Of a DNA stretch of 64,000 nt, positions 53,771 through 64,000 are shown piece by piece. The stretch's first letter is position 1. Every line of letters begins with the position of its first letter. Location: the NCBI GenBank assembly GCA_020631735.1, contig CM036225.1, positions 66,638,662 to 66,702,661 on the forward strand, given 5' to 3'. The DNA is from Saccharum officinarum (lineage: Eukaryota; Streptophyta; Magnoliopsida; Poales; Poaceae). The translations under genes and the position numbers were made by a program. A model generated the notes under the pieces. The model ran no database searches and was not told the origin of the DNA. It worked only from the letters and a program-made list of their open reading frames with translations.

Positions 53771-56700
53771 TCATTTTTTAAAGTTACTAGAATCAAGCAC
53801 ATTGAGTTCACTTCTTAACCTACAAAAGGTTGCCTCATCCAAAGGTTTAGTGAAGATATCCGCTAATTGATTTTCACTTCTTACACCTTCTAGTGATATG
53901 TCATTTTTAGCAACGTGATCTCTTAGAAAGTGATGGCGGATATCAATGTGCTTGGTGCGAGAGTGTTGTACCGGATTGTTAGCAATTTTAACGGCACTTT
54001 CATTATCACATAAAAGTGGCACCTTTTCAAGAACAATTCCATAGTCTAGGAGGGTTTGTTTCATATATAAGATTTGTGCACAACAAGCCCCCGCGGCAAT
54101 GTATTCCGCCTCGGCGGTGGACAAAGCCACACTATTTTGCTTTTTAGATGACCAAGATACTAAAGATCTTCCAAGCAAATGGCACCCTCCGGATGTGCTT
54201 TTTCTATCAATTTTGCAACCGGCATAGTCCGAATCGGAATAGCCAACTAGTTGGAATCTAGCTCCTTTGGGATACCAAAGACCAATGCTTGGGGTGAGCT
54301 TAAGATATCTTAGGATTCTTTTTACGGCACTTAGGTGAGGTTCTTTAGGGCACGCTTGAAAGCGGGCACACATGCACACACTAAACATGATATCGGGCCT
54401 AGATGCGGTAAGGTACAACAAGCTACCAATCATAGAACGGTAGAGAGTTTGATCAACCGGTTTACCTCCCTCATCTAGGTCGAGATGTCCATTTGATGGC
54501 ATTGGGGTCTTGATTGGTTTGCATTCTTCCATCTTGAATCTTTTGAGAAGATCCTTGGTATACTTTTCTTGAGAGATGAAAATCCCTTCTCTCATTTGCT
54601 TTACTTGAAATCCAAGGAAGAATGTGAGCTCACCAATCATTGACATCTCGAACTCCTTCGACATCAATTCACCAAATTCCTTGCAATAATCTTCATTTGT
54701 TGATCCGAAGATGATATCATCAACATATACTTGACAAATAAAGATCTCCCCATTAAACTTCTTGGTGAATAGTGTGGTGTCGACCTTCCCAATGGTGAAG
54801 CCCTTCTCAATGAGGAAGTCCCGGAGGCGCTCATACCACGCTCTAGGGGCTTGCTTGAGCCCATATAACGCCTTGGACAACCTATAAACATGATTAGGAT
54901 ATCTAGGGTCTTCAAACCCGGGAGGTTGATTAACATAGACTAGTTCATTTATAAAGCCATTTAAGAATGCACTTTTCACATCCATTTGATATAGTTTCAT
55001 ATCATGATGTGATGCATATGCAAGGAGGATACGAATGGCTTCAAGTCTTGCAACGGGTGCAAAGGTCTCTCCAAAATCAAGACCTTCAACTTGAGAGAAC
55101 CCCTTTGCAACTAGTCTTGCCTTGTTCCTCACCACTATGCCTTGGTCATCTTGCTTGTTTCGGAACACCCACTTGGTTCCAATGACTCTTGCACCTTTAG
55201 GATGCTCTTCAAGTGTCCATACTTGATTGCGGGTGAAGTTGTTCAATTCTTCATGCATTGCATTCACCCAATCCGGATCTTGAAGAGCTTCTTCTACATT
55301 CTTAGGTTCAACGCAAGAGACAAAAGAGTGATGTTCAACAAAAGAAGCTAGCTTTTGAGATCGAGTCATTACTCCCTTTGTAGGACTCCCTATGATGAGA
55401 TCTTGTGGATGTGCTTGAAGTAGTGGTGAGTTTCTTCTATCAACCACTTGAGGAGGTGGATGGGGAGCATCAACATCTTGAGCTTGTGCCTCGGCTTGTT
55501 CATGAGAGACATAAGTGTCTTCATTTTCAACTCTCTCATTCTTGTCATCATCTTGAGGCACACGTGATGAAGATGGTGGATCAACAATTTGTACATCGTC
55601 ATCATCATCATCTTTTGGCTTGATGTCTCCCACCGGCATGTTCTTCATGGCCTCCCTCAAGGGTTCATCACCTACATCATCACAATTCTCAATTGCTCCT
55701 TGGGAGCCGTTAGATTCATCAAATTCCACATCATATGTTTCTTCAACCAAACCGGTGGCATGGTTAAATACTCTATATGCTTTGGACTTTGATGAGTAAC
55801 CAACAAGAAAACCAATATCACAACGTCTTTGAAACTTCCCTAGGTGTTGACGCTTCTTGTAGATGTAACATTTGCAACCAAACACCCGGAAGAAAGAGAC
55901 GTCCGGCTTCTTCCCATTAAGCAACTCATAGGGGGTCTTGCCAAGAAACTTTTGTAGGAAGAGGCGATTTGAAGCATAGCATGCGGTGTTGATTGCCTCG
56001 GCCCACAACTTCTCCGGAGTGTTGTACTCATCTAGCATTGTTCTTGCAAGGGTGATCAAAGTTCGGTTCTTTCTCTCAACTACACCATTTTGTTGAGGAG
56101 TGTAGGTTGAAGAGACCTCATGCTTGATTCCAATTTCATCACAATAAGCTTCAATGTTGGTGTTGTCAAACTCTTTGCCATTGTCACTTCTAATCTTCTT
56201 TATCTTGACTTCAAATTCATTTTGAGCTCTCTTTGCAAACTTCTTGAAGCAATTTGCCACTTCGGATTTGTCATGAAGGAAGAAAGTCCATGTATACCTT
56301 GAGTAGTCATCCACTATCACAAGACAATAGAGATTACCACCCAAGCTCTTGTATGTTGTAGGCCCAAACAAATCCATGTGTAGAAGTTCTAGCACTCTTG
56401 AAGTTGACATGAAAGCTTTGGTTGGATGAGTGTTTGCAACTTGTTTGCCCGCTTGACATGCACTACAAGGTTTGTCCTTTTCAAACTTCACATCCTTCAA
56501 TCCTCTCACTAGTTCTTTCTTCAATAGCTTGTTGAGAGTGTTCATTCCAACATGAGCAAGCCTCCTATGCCAAAGCCAACCAAGTGAGGTCTTGGTGAAC
56601 AAACATGTCATCAAATTTGCATCTTCGGAGGTGAAGTCAACAAGATAAAGATTGTTGTATCTAAAGCCTTTGAATATCACTTGCTTGTCATCTATCTTTG

Positions 56701-56998
56701 AAACTTCCACTTCATTTGGTGTGAACAAGCATTGGAAGCCAAGGTCACAAAGTTGCCCAACGGATAACAAGTTGAAACTCAATGAAGCAACATAGAGCAC
56801 ATTTGAGAGTGAGTGATCATGTGATATTGCAATCTTGCCTATACCCTTGACTTTGCTCTTTGAATTATCCCCAAATGTGATCTTCTCTTGACATATTCCA
56901 TTCTCTTCAATGGTGGTGAACATACGAGGATCACCGGTCATATGTTGAGTGCAACCACTATCAATAACCCAATGAGATCCACCGGTCTTGTAGTTCAC
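53771..56998 (-). CDS. Element D pol polyprotein: protease, integrase, reverse transcriptase, RNase H
   Basis: 1075 codons without interruption. The aspartic protease active site [10 protein letters not shown] is at about residues 13-22. The integrase zinc-binding part follows (HRRLAHVG, then CSACQAGK, about 143-187), with the integrase core at about 200-360 ([36 protein letters not shown]). The reverse transcriptase (about 600-850) contains [26 protein letters not shown] and the catalytic YVDDIIFGS. RNase H is C-terminal ([36 protein letters not shown]). The frame begins within the protease region, as expected if it is normally made as a gag-pol product. All catalytic motifs are present, so this pol could in principle support non-autonomous relatives such as B. 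Confidence 0.93.
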   Translation of the reverse strand: MNYKTGGSHWVIDSGCTQHMTGDPRMFTTIEENGICQEKITFGDNSKSKVKGIGKIAISHDHSLSNVLYVASLSFNLLSVGQLCDLGFQCLFTPNEVEVSKIDDKQVIFKGFRYNNLYLVDFTSEDANLMTCLFTKTSLGWLWHRRLAHVGMNTLNKLLKKELVRGLKDVKFEKDKPCSACQAGKQVANTHPTKAFMSTSRVLELLHMDLFGPTTYKSLGGNLYCLVIVDDYSRYTWTFFLHDKSEVANCFKKFAKRAQNEFEVKIKKIRSDNGKEFDNTNIEAYCDEIGIKHEVSSTYTPQQNGVVERKNRTLITLARTMLDEYNTPEKLWAEAINTACYASNRLFLQKFLGKTPYELLNGKKPDVSFFRVFGCKCYIYKKRQHLGKFQRRCDIGFLVGYSSKSKAYRVFNHATGLVEETYDVEFDESNGSQGAIENCDDVGDEPLREAMKNMPVGDIKPKDDDDDDVQIVDPPSSSRVPQDDDKNERVENEDTYVSHEQAEAQAQDVDAPHPPPQVVDRRNSPLLQAHPQDLIIGSPTKGVMTRSQKLASFVEHHSFVSCVEPKNVEEALQDPDWVNAMHEELNNFTRNQVWTLEEHPKGARVIGTKWVFRNKQDDQGIVVRNKARLVAKGFSQVEGLDFGETFAPVARLEAIRILLAYASHHDMKLYQMDVKSAFLNGFINELVYVNQPPGFEDPRYPNHVYRLSKALYGLKQAPRAWYERLRDFLIEKGFTIGKVDTTLFTKKFNGEIFICQVYVDDIIFGSTNEDYCKEFGELMSKEFEMSMIGELTFFLGFQVKQMREGIFISQEKYTKDLLKRFKMEECKPIKTPMPSNGHLDLDEGGKPVDQTLYRSMIGSLLYLTASRPDIMFSVCMCARFQACPKEPHLSAVKRILRYLKLTPSIGLWYPKGARFQLVGYSDSDYAGCKIDRKSTSGGCHLLGRSLVSWSSKKQNSVALSTAEAEYIAAGACCAQILYMKQTLLDYGIVLEKVPLLCDNESAVKIANNPVQHSRTKHIDIRHHFLRDHVAKNDISLEGVRSENQLADIFTKPLDEATFCRLRSELNVLDSSNFKK

Positions 56999-57096
56999 CT
57001 ACACACAAGAGATCAAGCTTTTTGTTTAGGGACCCAAACTTGAGAGGGGCCTTGACTTTATCCACTAGTGACTTGGCAACCCATATTTTCTTTGGC

Positions 57097-59355
57097 CTAT
57101 TCTTGTTTGGGGGACCCAAAAACATGACTTTCATCTTTCCATTTGAATCTTTTCTTAGCATATAATGAGCATTGAAGCGAAGGTCTAGCATGCTTGGGCA
57201 AGGGTTGTGGTGGTGGAGTTTTGCATTCATGAGCAAAGTGACCTTCTTGACCACACTCAACACATCTCTTTGGCTTGGGCTTTGACTTGCTTTGTTGTTG
57301 TTGAGCTTTTGCTTTCTTCTCTTGATTTGCCAAGTACCCAATACCACTTCTATCCATCTTCATTACGGTGTTCATGAGGAGCTCACTTTGCAAATGTTGG
57401 CCTCTTGTGAACTTGCTTAGGCCGGTCTTGAGATGCTCTTTTTCTTGCTTGAGCTTTTTGTTTTCTTCAATGAGTGACTCATTTGTTGGTTGCTTCTCAA
57501 GAGCCATCAAACCTTTTAGCTTCTTGTTCTCATTTGCAAGCTTCTCATTCTCACTCTTAATCTTGGCATAATCATCATGGTTGCTTGACTCAACCACACT
57601 CTTGCCTTTGCTACTAGAACCTTGCTCAATGCTTTCAATGATCAAGTCATCACATGATGTAGCTATATCACACTTAACAACATAGTTAGTAGCATCATGT
57701 GTCTCAAGAGCAAGTTCATTAGCAACCACAAGACTATCATAGTCAATTTTTAATGTGGTGTATTTGTCCTTTAGAGAATTATGTCTAGTGATGAGCTCAT
57801 CATGCTTCTTCTCAAGTTTATCATGTTGATCTTTAAGCTCTTTATAAGAGGTTTTGAGCTCCTTGAGAGTGGAAGACATCACTTCATTTTGAACTCTAAG
57901 CTCACCACTAGTCTTTTGAATATTTTCAAGCTTGGATGAGAGTGATTCATTTTCATTTTGAAGATCATCATTTTCATTTCTAGTCCTTCTTATGATTTTA
58001 GTGTATTTGTTTAGCAATTTTACAAGTTCATCATAAGAAGGTGAGTCATATTCATCATCACTATCACTATCATCATCATCATCACTATCATGGTTTTGTA
58101 CCTTTCGTTCACCCTTGGCCATAAGGCATAGGTGAGTAGTGGACGATGATGGTGAAGGAGGCGGTGAAGGTGGTGATGAAGATGTTGGTGAAGATGATGG
58201 CCCCATCACAAATGCGGCAACCTTCTCTTTCTCATCATCGCTCTCATCTTCGGAGGACTCACAAGATGATTCAATGTCGGTGAGCCAATCACCAACAATG
58301 TATGCCTTTCCTCCCTTCTTCTTCTTGTGGAACTCCTTCTTCTTGCCATCCTTCTTCTTGTATGGCTTGTTCTTCTTCTTCTCTTCTTCTTCATCACTTG
58401 AATCATTTTTCTTGCCCTTGTTCTTGTTCTTGTACTTGTCTTTTGGTGGTCTAGGGCATTGATGAGCTAGGTGGCCAAGTTCACCACAATTGTAGCAATC
58501 CATCTCCGAGATTGGCTTTCTCTTGCTACTTGTGAAGAATTTCTTCTTCTTGCCATCGAACTTGATGCCACTCTTGTTGAGCTTCTTTAGCATCTTGGTG
58601 GTCTTTCTCACCATGAGTGCAAGTGATTCATCATCAACATCACTTTCACTTGAGCTTTCTTGCACCATCATGGCTTGGCCTTTCTTCTTCTTCTTGTCAT
58701 GACTAGCTTTGAAGGCCAAGTCTTTCTTCTTGGAAGATGATGAGCCCTCTTCCGGAGTGATATGCATGTACATCTCATGAGCATTGATTTTCCCTAATAC
58801 TTGAGTCGGTGTTGCGGTGGAAAGATCACTTTGGTGAAGCACGGTGACAATGTGACCATACTTCTCAACGGGAAGCACACTCAAGATCTTCCTTGCAACA
58901 TCCGATTGGCTCATTTTGGTGAGCCCAAGAGCATTGAGGTCCTCTACAAGAACATTCAAGCGAGTGTACATGTCATTAGCACTTTCTTTGGAAGCATCTC
59001 AAAAGAATTAATTTTCTTTAAGCTATGTGATAGCGTTCCTCACGCTCACTCTTAGTTCCCTCATGGAGAGCACAAAGATTTTCCCACAATTCATGAGCGT
59101 TCTTTGCATTACGCACGCGATTGAAGATATCTTTGCCTAAGCCCCGGTAGAGTGCATTTTTGGCCTTTGCATTCCACCGGTCGTACTTCTCCTCGTCACC
59201 ACTTGGGTTAGCGGGATCCCTTATGGGGGGAAGCCCTTCGGTTGCGGCTCTAAGGCACCCAACATCTATGGCTTCGAGGTACGCCTCCATACGAATTTTC
59301 CAATATGGAAAATCGTCTCCCCAAAAGTGGGAGGTGGTCCTTCCCCATTAGACAT
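57097..59355 (-). pseudogene. Element D gag, frameshifted
   Basis: The start ATG at 59353-59355 opens MSNGEGPPPTFG, about 40 bases after the primer site. The phase then changes by one base near 59310, and gag continues as MEAYLEAIDVG... (59018-59290) with the capsid motif YDRWNAKAKNAL and HELWENLCALHEG. A second break near 59015-58990 leads into the 624-codon frame 57097-58971. That frame has CYNCGELGHLAHQC (about residue 158), a lysine-rich region, an acidic patch, a long coiled coil (about 330-480) and CVECGQEGHFAHEC near the end. A third phase change near 57190 precedes pol. Three one-base changes make a functional gag unlikely. Confidence 0.85.
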
Positions 59356-59394
59356 CTTGCTCTAGGCGGTAAAGCCTAAAAATAGAGCAACACG

Positions 59395-59406
59395 GCTCCG
59401 ATACCA
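59395..59406 (-). other. Primer-binding site of element D
   Basis: On the minus strand TGGTATCGGAGC, one base different from the site in element B, lies two bases after the LTR. It is complementary to initiator tRNA-Met apart from one position. Confidence 0.88.
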
Positions 59407-59408
59407 AT

Positions 59409-61012
59409 TGAAAGGATCAAGATGCCCAAGAGGGGGGGTGAATTGGGCTTTTCTAAAAATAAATGCAAGAATAAAACCTACAAGCCGGAATTCACCCCTA
59501 GTGTCTACTTGTGTTCCTAGAGAGTCTACCGATACAAAGTTTTGCACCCTAGTTTCCAATCCTAGTCTAGCATGGCAAGTCTAGGAATGTAAAACAAGCA
59601 ATGAAAGTAAATACGAGAATGTAAATGCTTGAATGTAAAGGGGCAAGGAACACGGCGATGTTTTTCCGAGGTATCGGAGAGTCGCCACTCCCCACTAGTC
59701 CTCGTTGGAGCACCCGCGCAAGGGTGTAGCTCCCCCTTGATCCGCGCAAGGATCAAGTGCTCTCTACGGGTTGATTCTTTGACACTCCGTCGCGGTGAAT
59801 CACCCACAACCGCTCACAAGATGAGTTGGGTCATCCACAAGCTCCGCCGGATGATCACCGAACTCCCAATCACCACCAAGCCGTCTAGGTGATGGCGATC
59901 ACCAAGAGTAACAAGCTAGAACTCTCACTTGACCACTACGAGCCCAAATGAGAGGTGGATGCACACTTGCTACTCTCTAATCGCTAGTGAGGAACTCTCA
60001 AGCTTTGATTCTCAAATCTCTATCCTCACTAGTGCTCTTGCACTCCCTTGCACTCCAAAGGTGTTTATCAGCTGATCAAATGAGCAAGAGACCTCTAAAA
60101 GAGGTGGTGGGGATGTATTTATACACCCCACAGACAAAACGAACCGTTACCCGCTGACTCAGCAAAACACGAGCTGACCGGACGCGCCGGTTGAACTGAC
60201 CGGACGCGCCGGTCGCTCGTAACGGTCGAAATCCGAAAAACAACTGAGTGACCGGACGCACCGGTCAGGGTTGACCGGACGCGTCCGATCGTGCAGGGAG
60301 CAAACTGTACTCGCACCGGACGCGCGACCGCGTCCGATCGGTGATGACCGGACGCGTCCGGTCGTCTCTGGACCTTACTGGACTATGACCGGACGCGCCG
60401 ATCACACCCAGGTCGCGTCCGATCGGGTGTTCCCTCAAGTGACATGTTCGACTTCTGACCACCGCGTCCGGTCCTCGCGAGGACCGCGTCCGGTGTTCAG
60501 AGCTGAAACCCTAGCCGCGGAACTGTACTGACCGGACGCGTCCGGTCATGCCGAGGACCGCGTCCGGTCATGGGAAAACGACCCGAAAACTCTCCGAAAC
60601 GCGTCACAACTTGAACCAAGTTGCTTCCAACTGAACTTTGAGCTATTCTAGAGCTGCCTAGCGCCAAGTTTAACAAGTGTGCACCACACCTAAACATAGG
60701 ACTCGCCTAGGTCAAGCTACCCGCTCATGCCCCCCTTTATAGTACGGCCAAAAGAGGAAAAACGAAGATCCTAACGACTATTCCAAATGTCTCTCAACAC
60801 CTCGACATCCGGAACTAACCGTCCTTAATCTTGACGTCACTCTTTTGAAAACCGAAACGATTTCCATCAAGGAGCATGAATACCATGGTGCCCAAAGCAG
60901 TTAAAACCTCCATGACCTAACTTACCAAAGTTTCTGCAAAACACACGTTAGTCATGGTAATAAAGCGTTGTCATCAATTCCGAAACCAAACCTTGGGGCC
61001 TAGATGCTTTCA
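59409..61012 (-). repeat. Element D LTR, 5' LTR in element orientation
   Basis: 1604 bp, from TGAAAGCATCTAGG (at 61012) to GATCCTTTCA (at 59409). The palindrome array is at about 60170-60570, with the perfect 20-base palindrome at 60529-60548. It differs from the left LTR by a few substitutions and one-base indels. Confidence 0.93.
60116..60123 (-). promoter_or_regulatory. TATA box of element D 5' LTR
   Basis: Minus-strand TATAAATA, downstream in element orientation of the palindrome array. The same spacing is seen at 48248-48255 in the other LTR. Confidence 0.6.
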
Positions 61013-62423
61013 ACGGGCTCGAAGGTCCAATGTGAATGTGACTGGGCCGGAGTGGGCCAGTAACGTGTGTGTGGGCTGTTGTAAAGTCTCCTTTTTTCTT
61101 TTGTGAAAAGGGCTATTGTAAAGTTGATATACAATTTAGGTTTTAGGGAATCAATGATGAGGAATATATACAAAGTATTTGGAATATTTTGTGTATAACG
61201 ATGAATGCAATTAATTTAGATTTTGAATTACTTTGGGTATTTTAGTAACAATAGAGGTAAAAATTTAGATATAAATTTAATTTTTATAATGATATATCAC
61301 ATATGTGAACTTATAAGAAGATTGGGCTTTACTTATGTTACTTACGTTATGGTACGTTGAGTAATTTAGATCAAGATGTAGGTGTTATTTAGGTTATTGT
61401 TACAGTGGGAAATATGGTATTATTGGTACAGTGGGAATATGGTTAATATTTTTTTAAAAATAATATTGTTAATAATGGAGGCCCCAACAGGGTCTCTACG
61501 TAAATCCTAAAAAACTCATCATAGGAATTCTAACACAATAGAAATCTAGCCATCAGTTTGATAGACAACAATCATGATAGTAATAGCATCAAATCCATTA
61601 TATTTCTAAAAAGTCACCTACCACTACCATTATAAGATAATGTAAAGTACCACAAAATTTTACATCTGTGTTGCCCATTGTCATTATGAACTGTAATCTA
61701 AAGGACCCATAAATTTGCATCTAAGTTACCATCTGTTTGTTCAGGGATGAAACATGACAGATAACTTATGTCTGTTTGTCCAAAGGGGTTCAGAGACCAA
61801 ATGGACAGTACATATCTGAATCTGAGAGGTTCACCAAATGGAGATAGTTCGTATCTAATCTGGGTATTTAATATTGCACATCAGATATGAATCTGGATAC
61901 TCAAAATTAGATATGTGATACGAATATGTATCTTAATGCTAGTATCTAACTATCTGTTGACCATGCTGTATCTAAGTACGTTTGGTAGAAATCCCTGTCC
62001 AATCTAAATATAAGTAAAATAATAATTTTCTATATTTGCATCCGTATATGTATCCATTCACATCTGATCTGTTTTTGTCCTTAGATATATAACCCTCAAT
62101 AAATCATCACCACATGAATATTTCGGTTTCCAATTTTGCCCAAATATGAATCCTACTCTTATTGTCTTACTCAGCAAAACCTACATTAGCATGAAACTAA
62201 GACTTCACAATAACTGATCCGAGGAAGTGCAACATCTTTACATTATTAGTGGCTGAACCTTTCATCGCGGTTTTACATAGTGCCCCAGAAGTTAGATTTC
62301 GGTGTAACATATCATTTCATTTAAATCTGGAATGAAACAATATAATGAGAACATATATAGTGATGGAAGCAGGACTAATAATAACTAAAGGTATGATAAC
62401 TAGTCTTTTTGTGGCGCAGCAGT
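61013..62423. other. AT-rich intergenic DNA after element D
   Basis: No gene or classified repeat. The right end (about 62330-62423) is probably the 3' UTR of the minus-strand EXO70 copy 7. Confidence 0.45.
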
Positions 62424-64000
62424 TTATCCTTCGAATAACTCTTCCAACATCTGCTCGAGTTTCTTCGGAGTGGAACCTGAGGCGTTGGTCCCTTTATCCT
62501 CCAAGAACATTGTGACGGTTGAAATAACTCTCTCGATGATTGTTGTGCGCAGCTCTTCCCTCAGCTCTGGGTCTGGAACCTTCCAGAGCTTTTGCGCGGT
62601 GTAGGTCTTATCAAACTTGGTCTCGAACTTATGTTGCGCTGAGCACCTCGTGAAGCAACGGGGTAAGTAGTGATTGTGTAAGGGTTTTAGCACTGGCATC
62701 CAAGAAACTTGCAGATAACTATCTATATAACCATCGATCTTGCGAGTTAGGGCATACATGGGGACATCCAAAATCCGATTCGTGCAAAGTTATTTCCTCA
62801 TGAAGTAGAAATTGTTGAGCAAGAACAAGAACCTGAAGCTCTGATCTGGGAACGACCACGACACTCTGGTGAGATGTTCTTCCAGGTAACGGATCATCAT
62901 CATGATCAAAATGGAAGAGCTGGTATTCTCATCGCCTCGGACGACGACATCCTTACCACGGAGAGACCGCTCTTCGTGTTCATGTACAGTAGGAGGATCC
63001 ATTGATCGGTCATAGCTGGTCGACAGCACAACGATGTAGCCTACTACGGACCGAGTGGCCTTGTGAATGCCAGGCATGGTTTTTTTTATCGGCCGAAATA
63101 TCCGATATTTCCGATATATCCTGTTTACCCTAGGTGCCGATAAGAAATAATCTATCTTTTTCGTATAAATTTTGTTTAAATTTATTTAAATTTACTTAAA
63201 TTCAAATTAAATTTTATTTGAATTTGGTCCGATATTTCCGATATATCCTGTTTATCCTCTTTATCTATGACCCCCGATAAATTTTAATTTCCGAAAATGA
63301 AAACCTTGATGCCAGGTGACGATGGATCAAGCAGTGACACATCCCATGTAGTGTCGTGGTCGTGTGTCAAGGACATGAACTGAGTCCTGATATGGTCTCT
63401 TGTCTCCCGTATGGCCACATCCAGCTTGTCCAGTTTTGCTAACAGAAGGCTGCTCATCTCGCCGCTTATCCTTGTGGCTTCTGCATCACGGGAGTAACAG
63501 AGCCATAAGTTCCAGAGGTGGACCTGTTCTGAGACCCCAGAGAGAGCTTCACGGACGTCTGTCAGTGTCTGGAACTTGTGAGCCGATGCCACTGCACCAC
63601 CCTTACCGCCATGGTCGTCACCGCAAGCCGGATTAGCGACCTCCAGTGCAACGACGACGTCGACGAATGGGAGCATCTGCAAGAAGGTTGCTGCGACGAA
63701 CCCTACCAACTCCGAAGTGGGTGGCCAGAGTACAGCAGCTGCTTCCCCCTGGTCCTGGCTACACCATCCGTTGAAGCTGACTATGGAGCTGTTGATCGCG
63801 TGCAGAGCTAGGATCCAGCTGCGCGCGGTGAACTGGAGCAGCCGCGAGACAAAGGCCCTGCCTGCAGACGCGTCCAGCTGGGCGAGGTGGAGAACCCAGC
63901 TGACCTGCAGCTCCGACAGCCATCTGTCGATGGCATCGCTAGTGGCTGCACCACGGAATTCATGGATCAGGTCCTTGATGTGCTCGCGCATCTTTGCCTT
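62424..64000 (-). pseudogene. EXO70-like copy 7, minus strand, broken and cut by the window edge
   Basis: The N-terminal part (63284-63991 and onward past the window) reads MREHIKDLIHEF, DRWLSELQVSWVLHL and FVAATFLQMLPFVDVVVAL, matching copy 2 from about its residue 30. A 234-bp MITE (63075-63308) interrupts the codon for isoleucine in PGIHKATRSVVGY, and the frame resumes after it (63077-62790) with FRFLFLLNNFYF. An in-frame TAA at 62790-62792 then stops it. The last part (62771-62424) has FETKFDKTY, LWKVPDPELREEL and LEQMLEELFEG. It is the only EXO70 copy here on the minus strand and is more diverged than the others. The start lies outside the window. Confidence 0.87.
63075..63308. mobile_element. 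hAT-like MITE inside EXO70 copy 7
   Basis: A 234-bp insertion with inverted termini CATGGTTTTTTTTATCGG and CAAGGTTTTCATTTTCGG (right end, minus strand). It is flanked by the 8-bp duplication ATGCCAGG (63067-63074, 63309-63316). The interior has repeated CCGATATTTCCGATATATCC. Eight-base duplications point to the hAT superfamily. Insertion plus duplication adds 242 bases, not a multiple of three, so it also shifts the frame. Confidence 0.9.

Larger units (their letters stand above)
47544..61012 (-). mobile_element. Element D: Sirevirus-like Ty1-copia element with gag, pol and envelope-like region
   Basis: It has two LTRs of about 1.6 kb (47544-49139, 59409-61012), a primer-binding site, a polypurine tract, a frameshifted gag, an intact 1075-codon pol, and about 4.6 kb after pol containing an envelope-like coding region. 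Order and orientation fit grass Sireviruses of the Maximus type. The LTRs are nearly identical by eye, so insertion is recent. The sequence after the right LTR is ACGGG (61013-61017); the left copy of this target duplication is in the gap. Confidence 0.93.

Overview
The window is plant nuclear DNA, most likely from an Andropogoneae grass (sugarcane, sorghum or Miscanthus type). The grounds are large Ty1-copia elements with Sirevirus hallmarks, Stowaway, PIF/Harbinger-like and hAT-like MITEs of grass type, decayed L1-type LINEs, and a local family of EXO70-like genes without introns. No bacterial-style operon, tRNA, rRNA or CRISPR array was seen. A run of exactly 100 N at 47444-47543 marks an assembly gap.

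Layout. (1) 1-17188: the 3' part of a + strand Sirevirus-like element (A). Its pol is split by one nonsense codon. Its 3' LTR is interrupted by a complete, oppositely oriented, gag-only Sirevirus-like element (B, 6006-16913), bounded by the 5-bp duplication CTCTC. (2) 17189-34090: a decayed LINE (minus strand), an EXO70 3' fragment, one EXO70 copy with an open frame (21433-22872), several MITEs and a SINE candidate, two local tandem duplications, two EXO70 pseudogenes made by one tandem duplication, and a second LINE. (3) 34091-43340: an EXO70 pseudogene whose eighth codon region is split by a short-LTR copia element (C, 34735-39565, TSD CAGGG), then a more decayed EXO70 relic and AT-rich intergenic DNA. 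(4) 43341-47443: a short tandem-repeat block, a MITE, a remnant resembling LINE ORF1, and one end of a possible hAT element, up to the gap. (5) 47544-61012: a nearly complete minus-strand Sirevirus-like element (D) with gag (frameshifted), intact pol and an envelope-like region. (6) 61013-64000: intergenic DNA and a seventh EXO70 copy on the minus strand, broken by a hAT-like MITE and a stop codon and cut by the window edge.

The host content is therefore a cluster of seven EXO70-like copies or fragments spread over about 44 kb. Only one keeps an open frame over the EXO70 domain, and that copy appears to have lost its ancestral start codon. The other six are broken by different events: LINE-associated truncation, internal deletion, tandem duplication with microhomology, copia insertion, MITE insertion, nonsense and frameshift. 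EXO70 is an exocyst subunit. Grasses carry an expanded, rapidly changing EXO70 branch (FX) with reported links to receptor-kinase immunity. Placing this cluster in FX is inference and needs a phylogeny.
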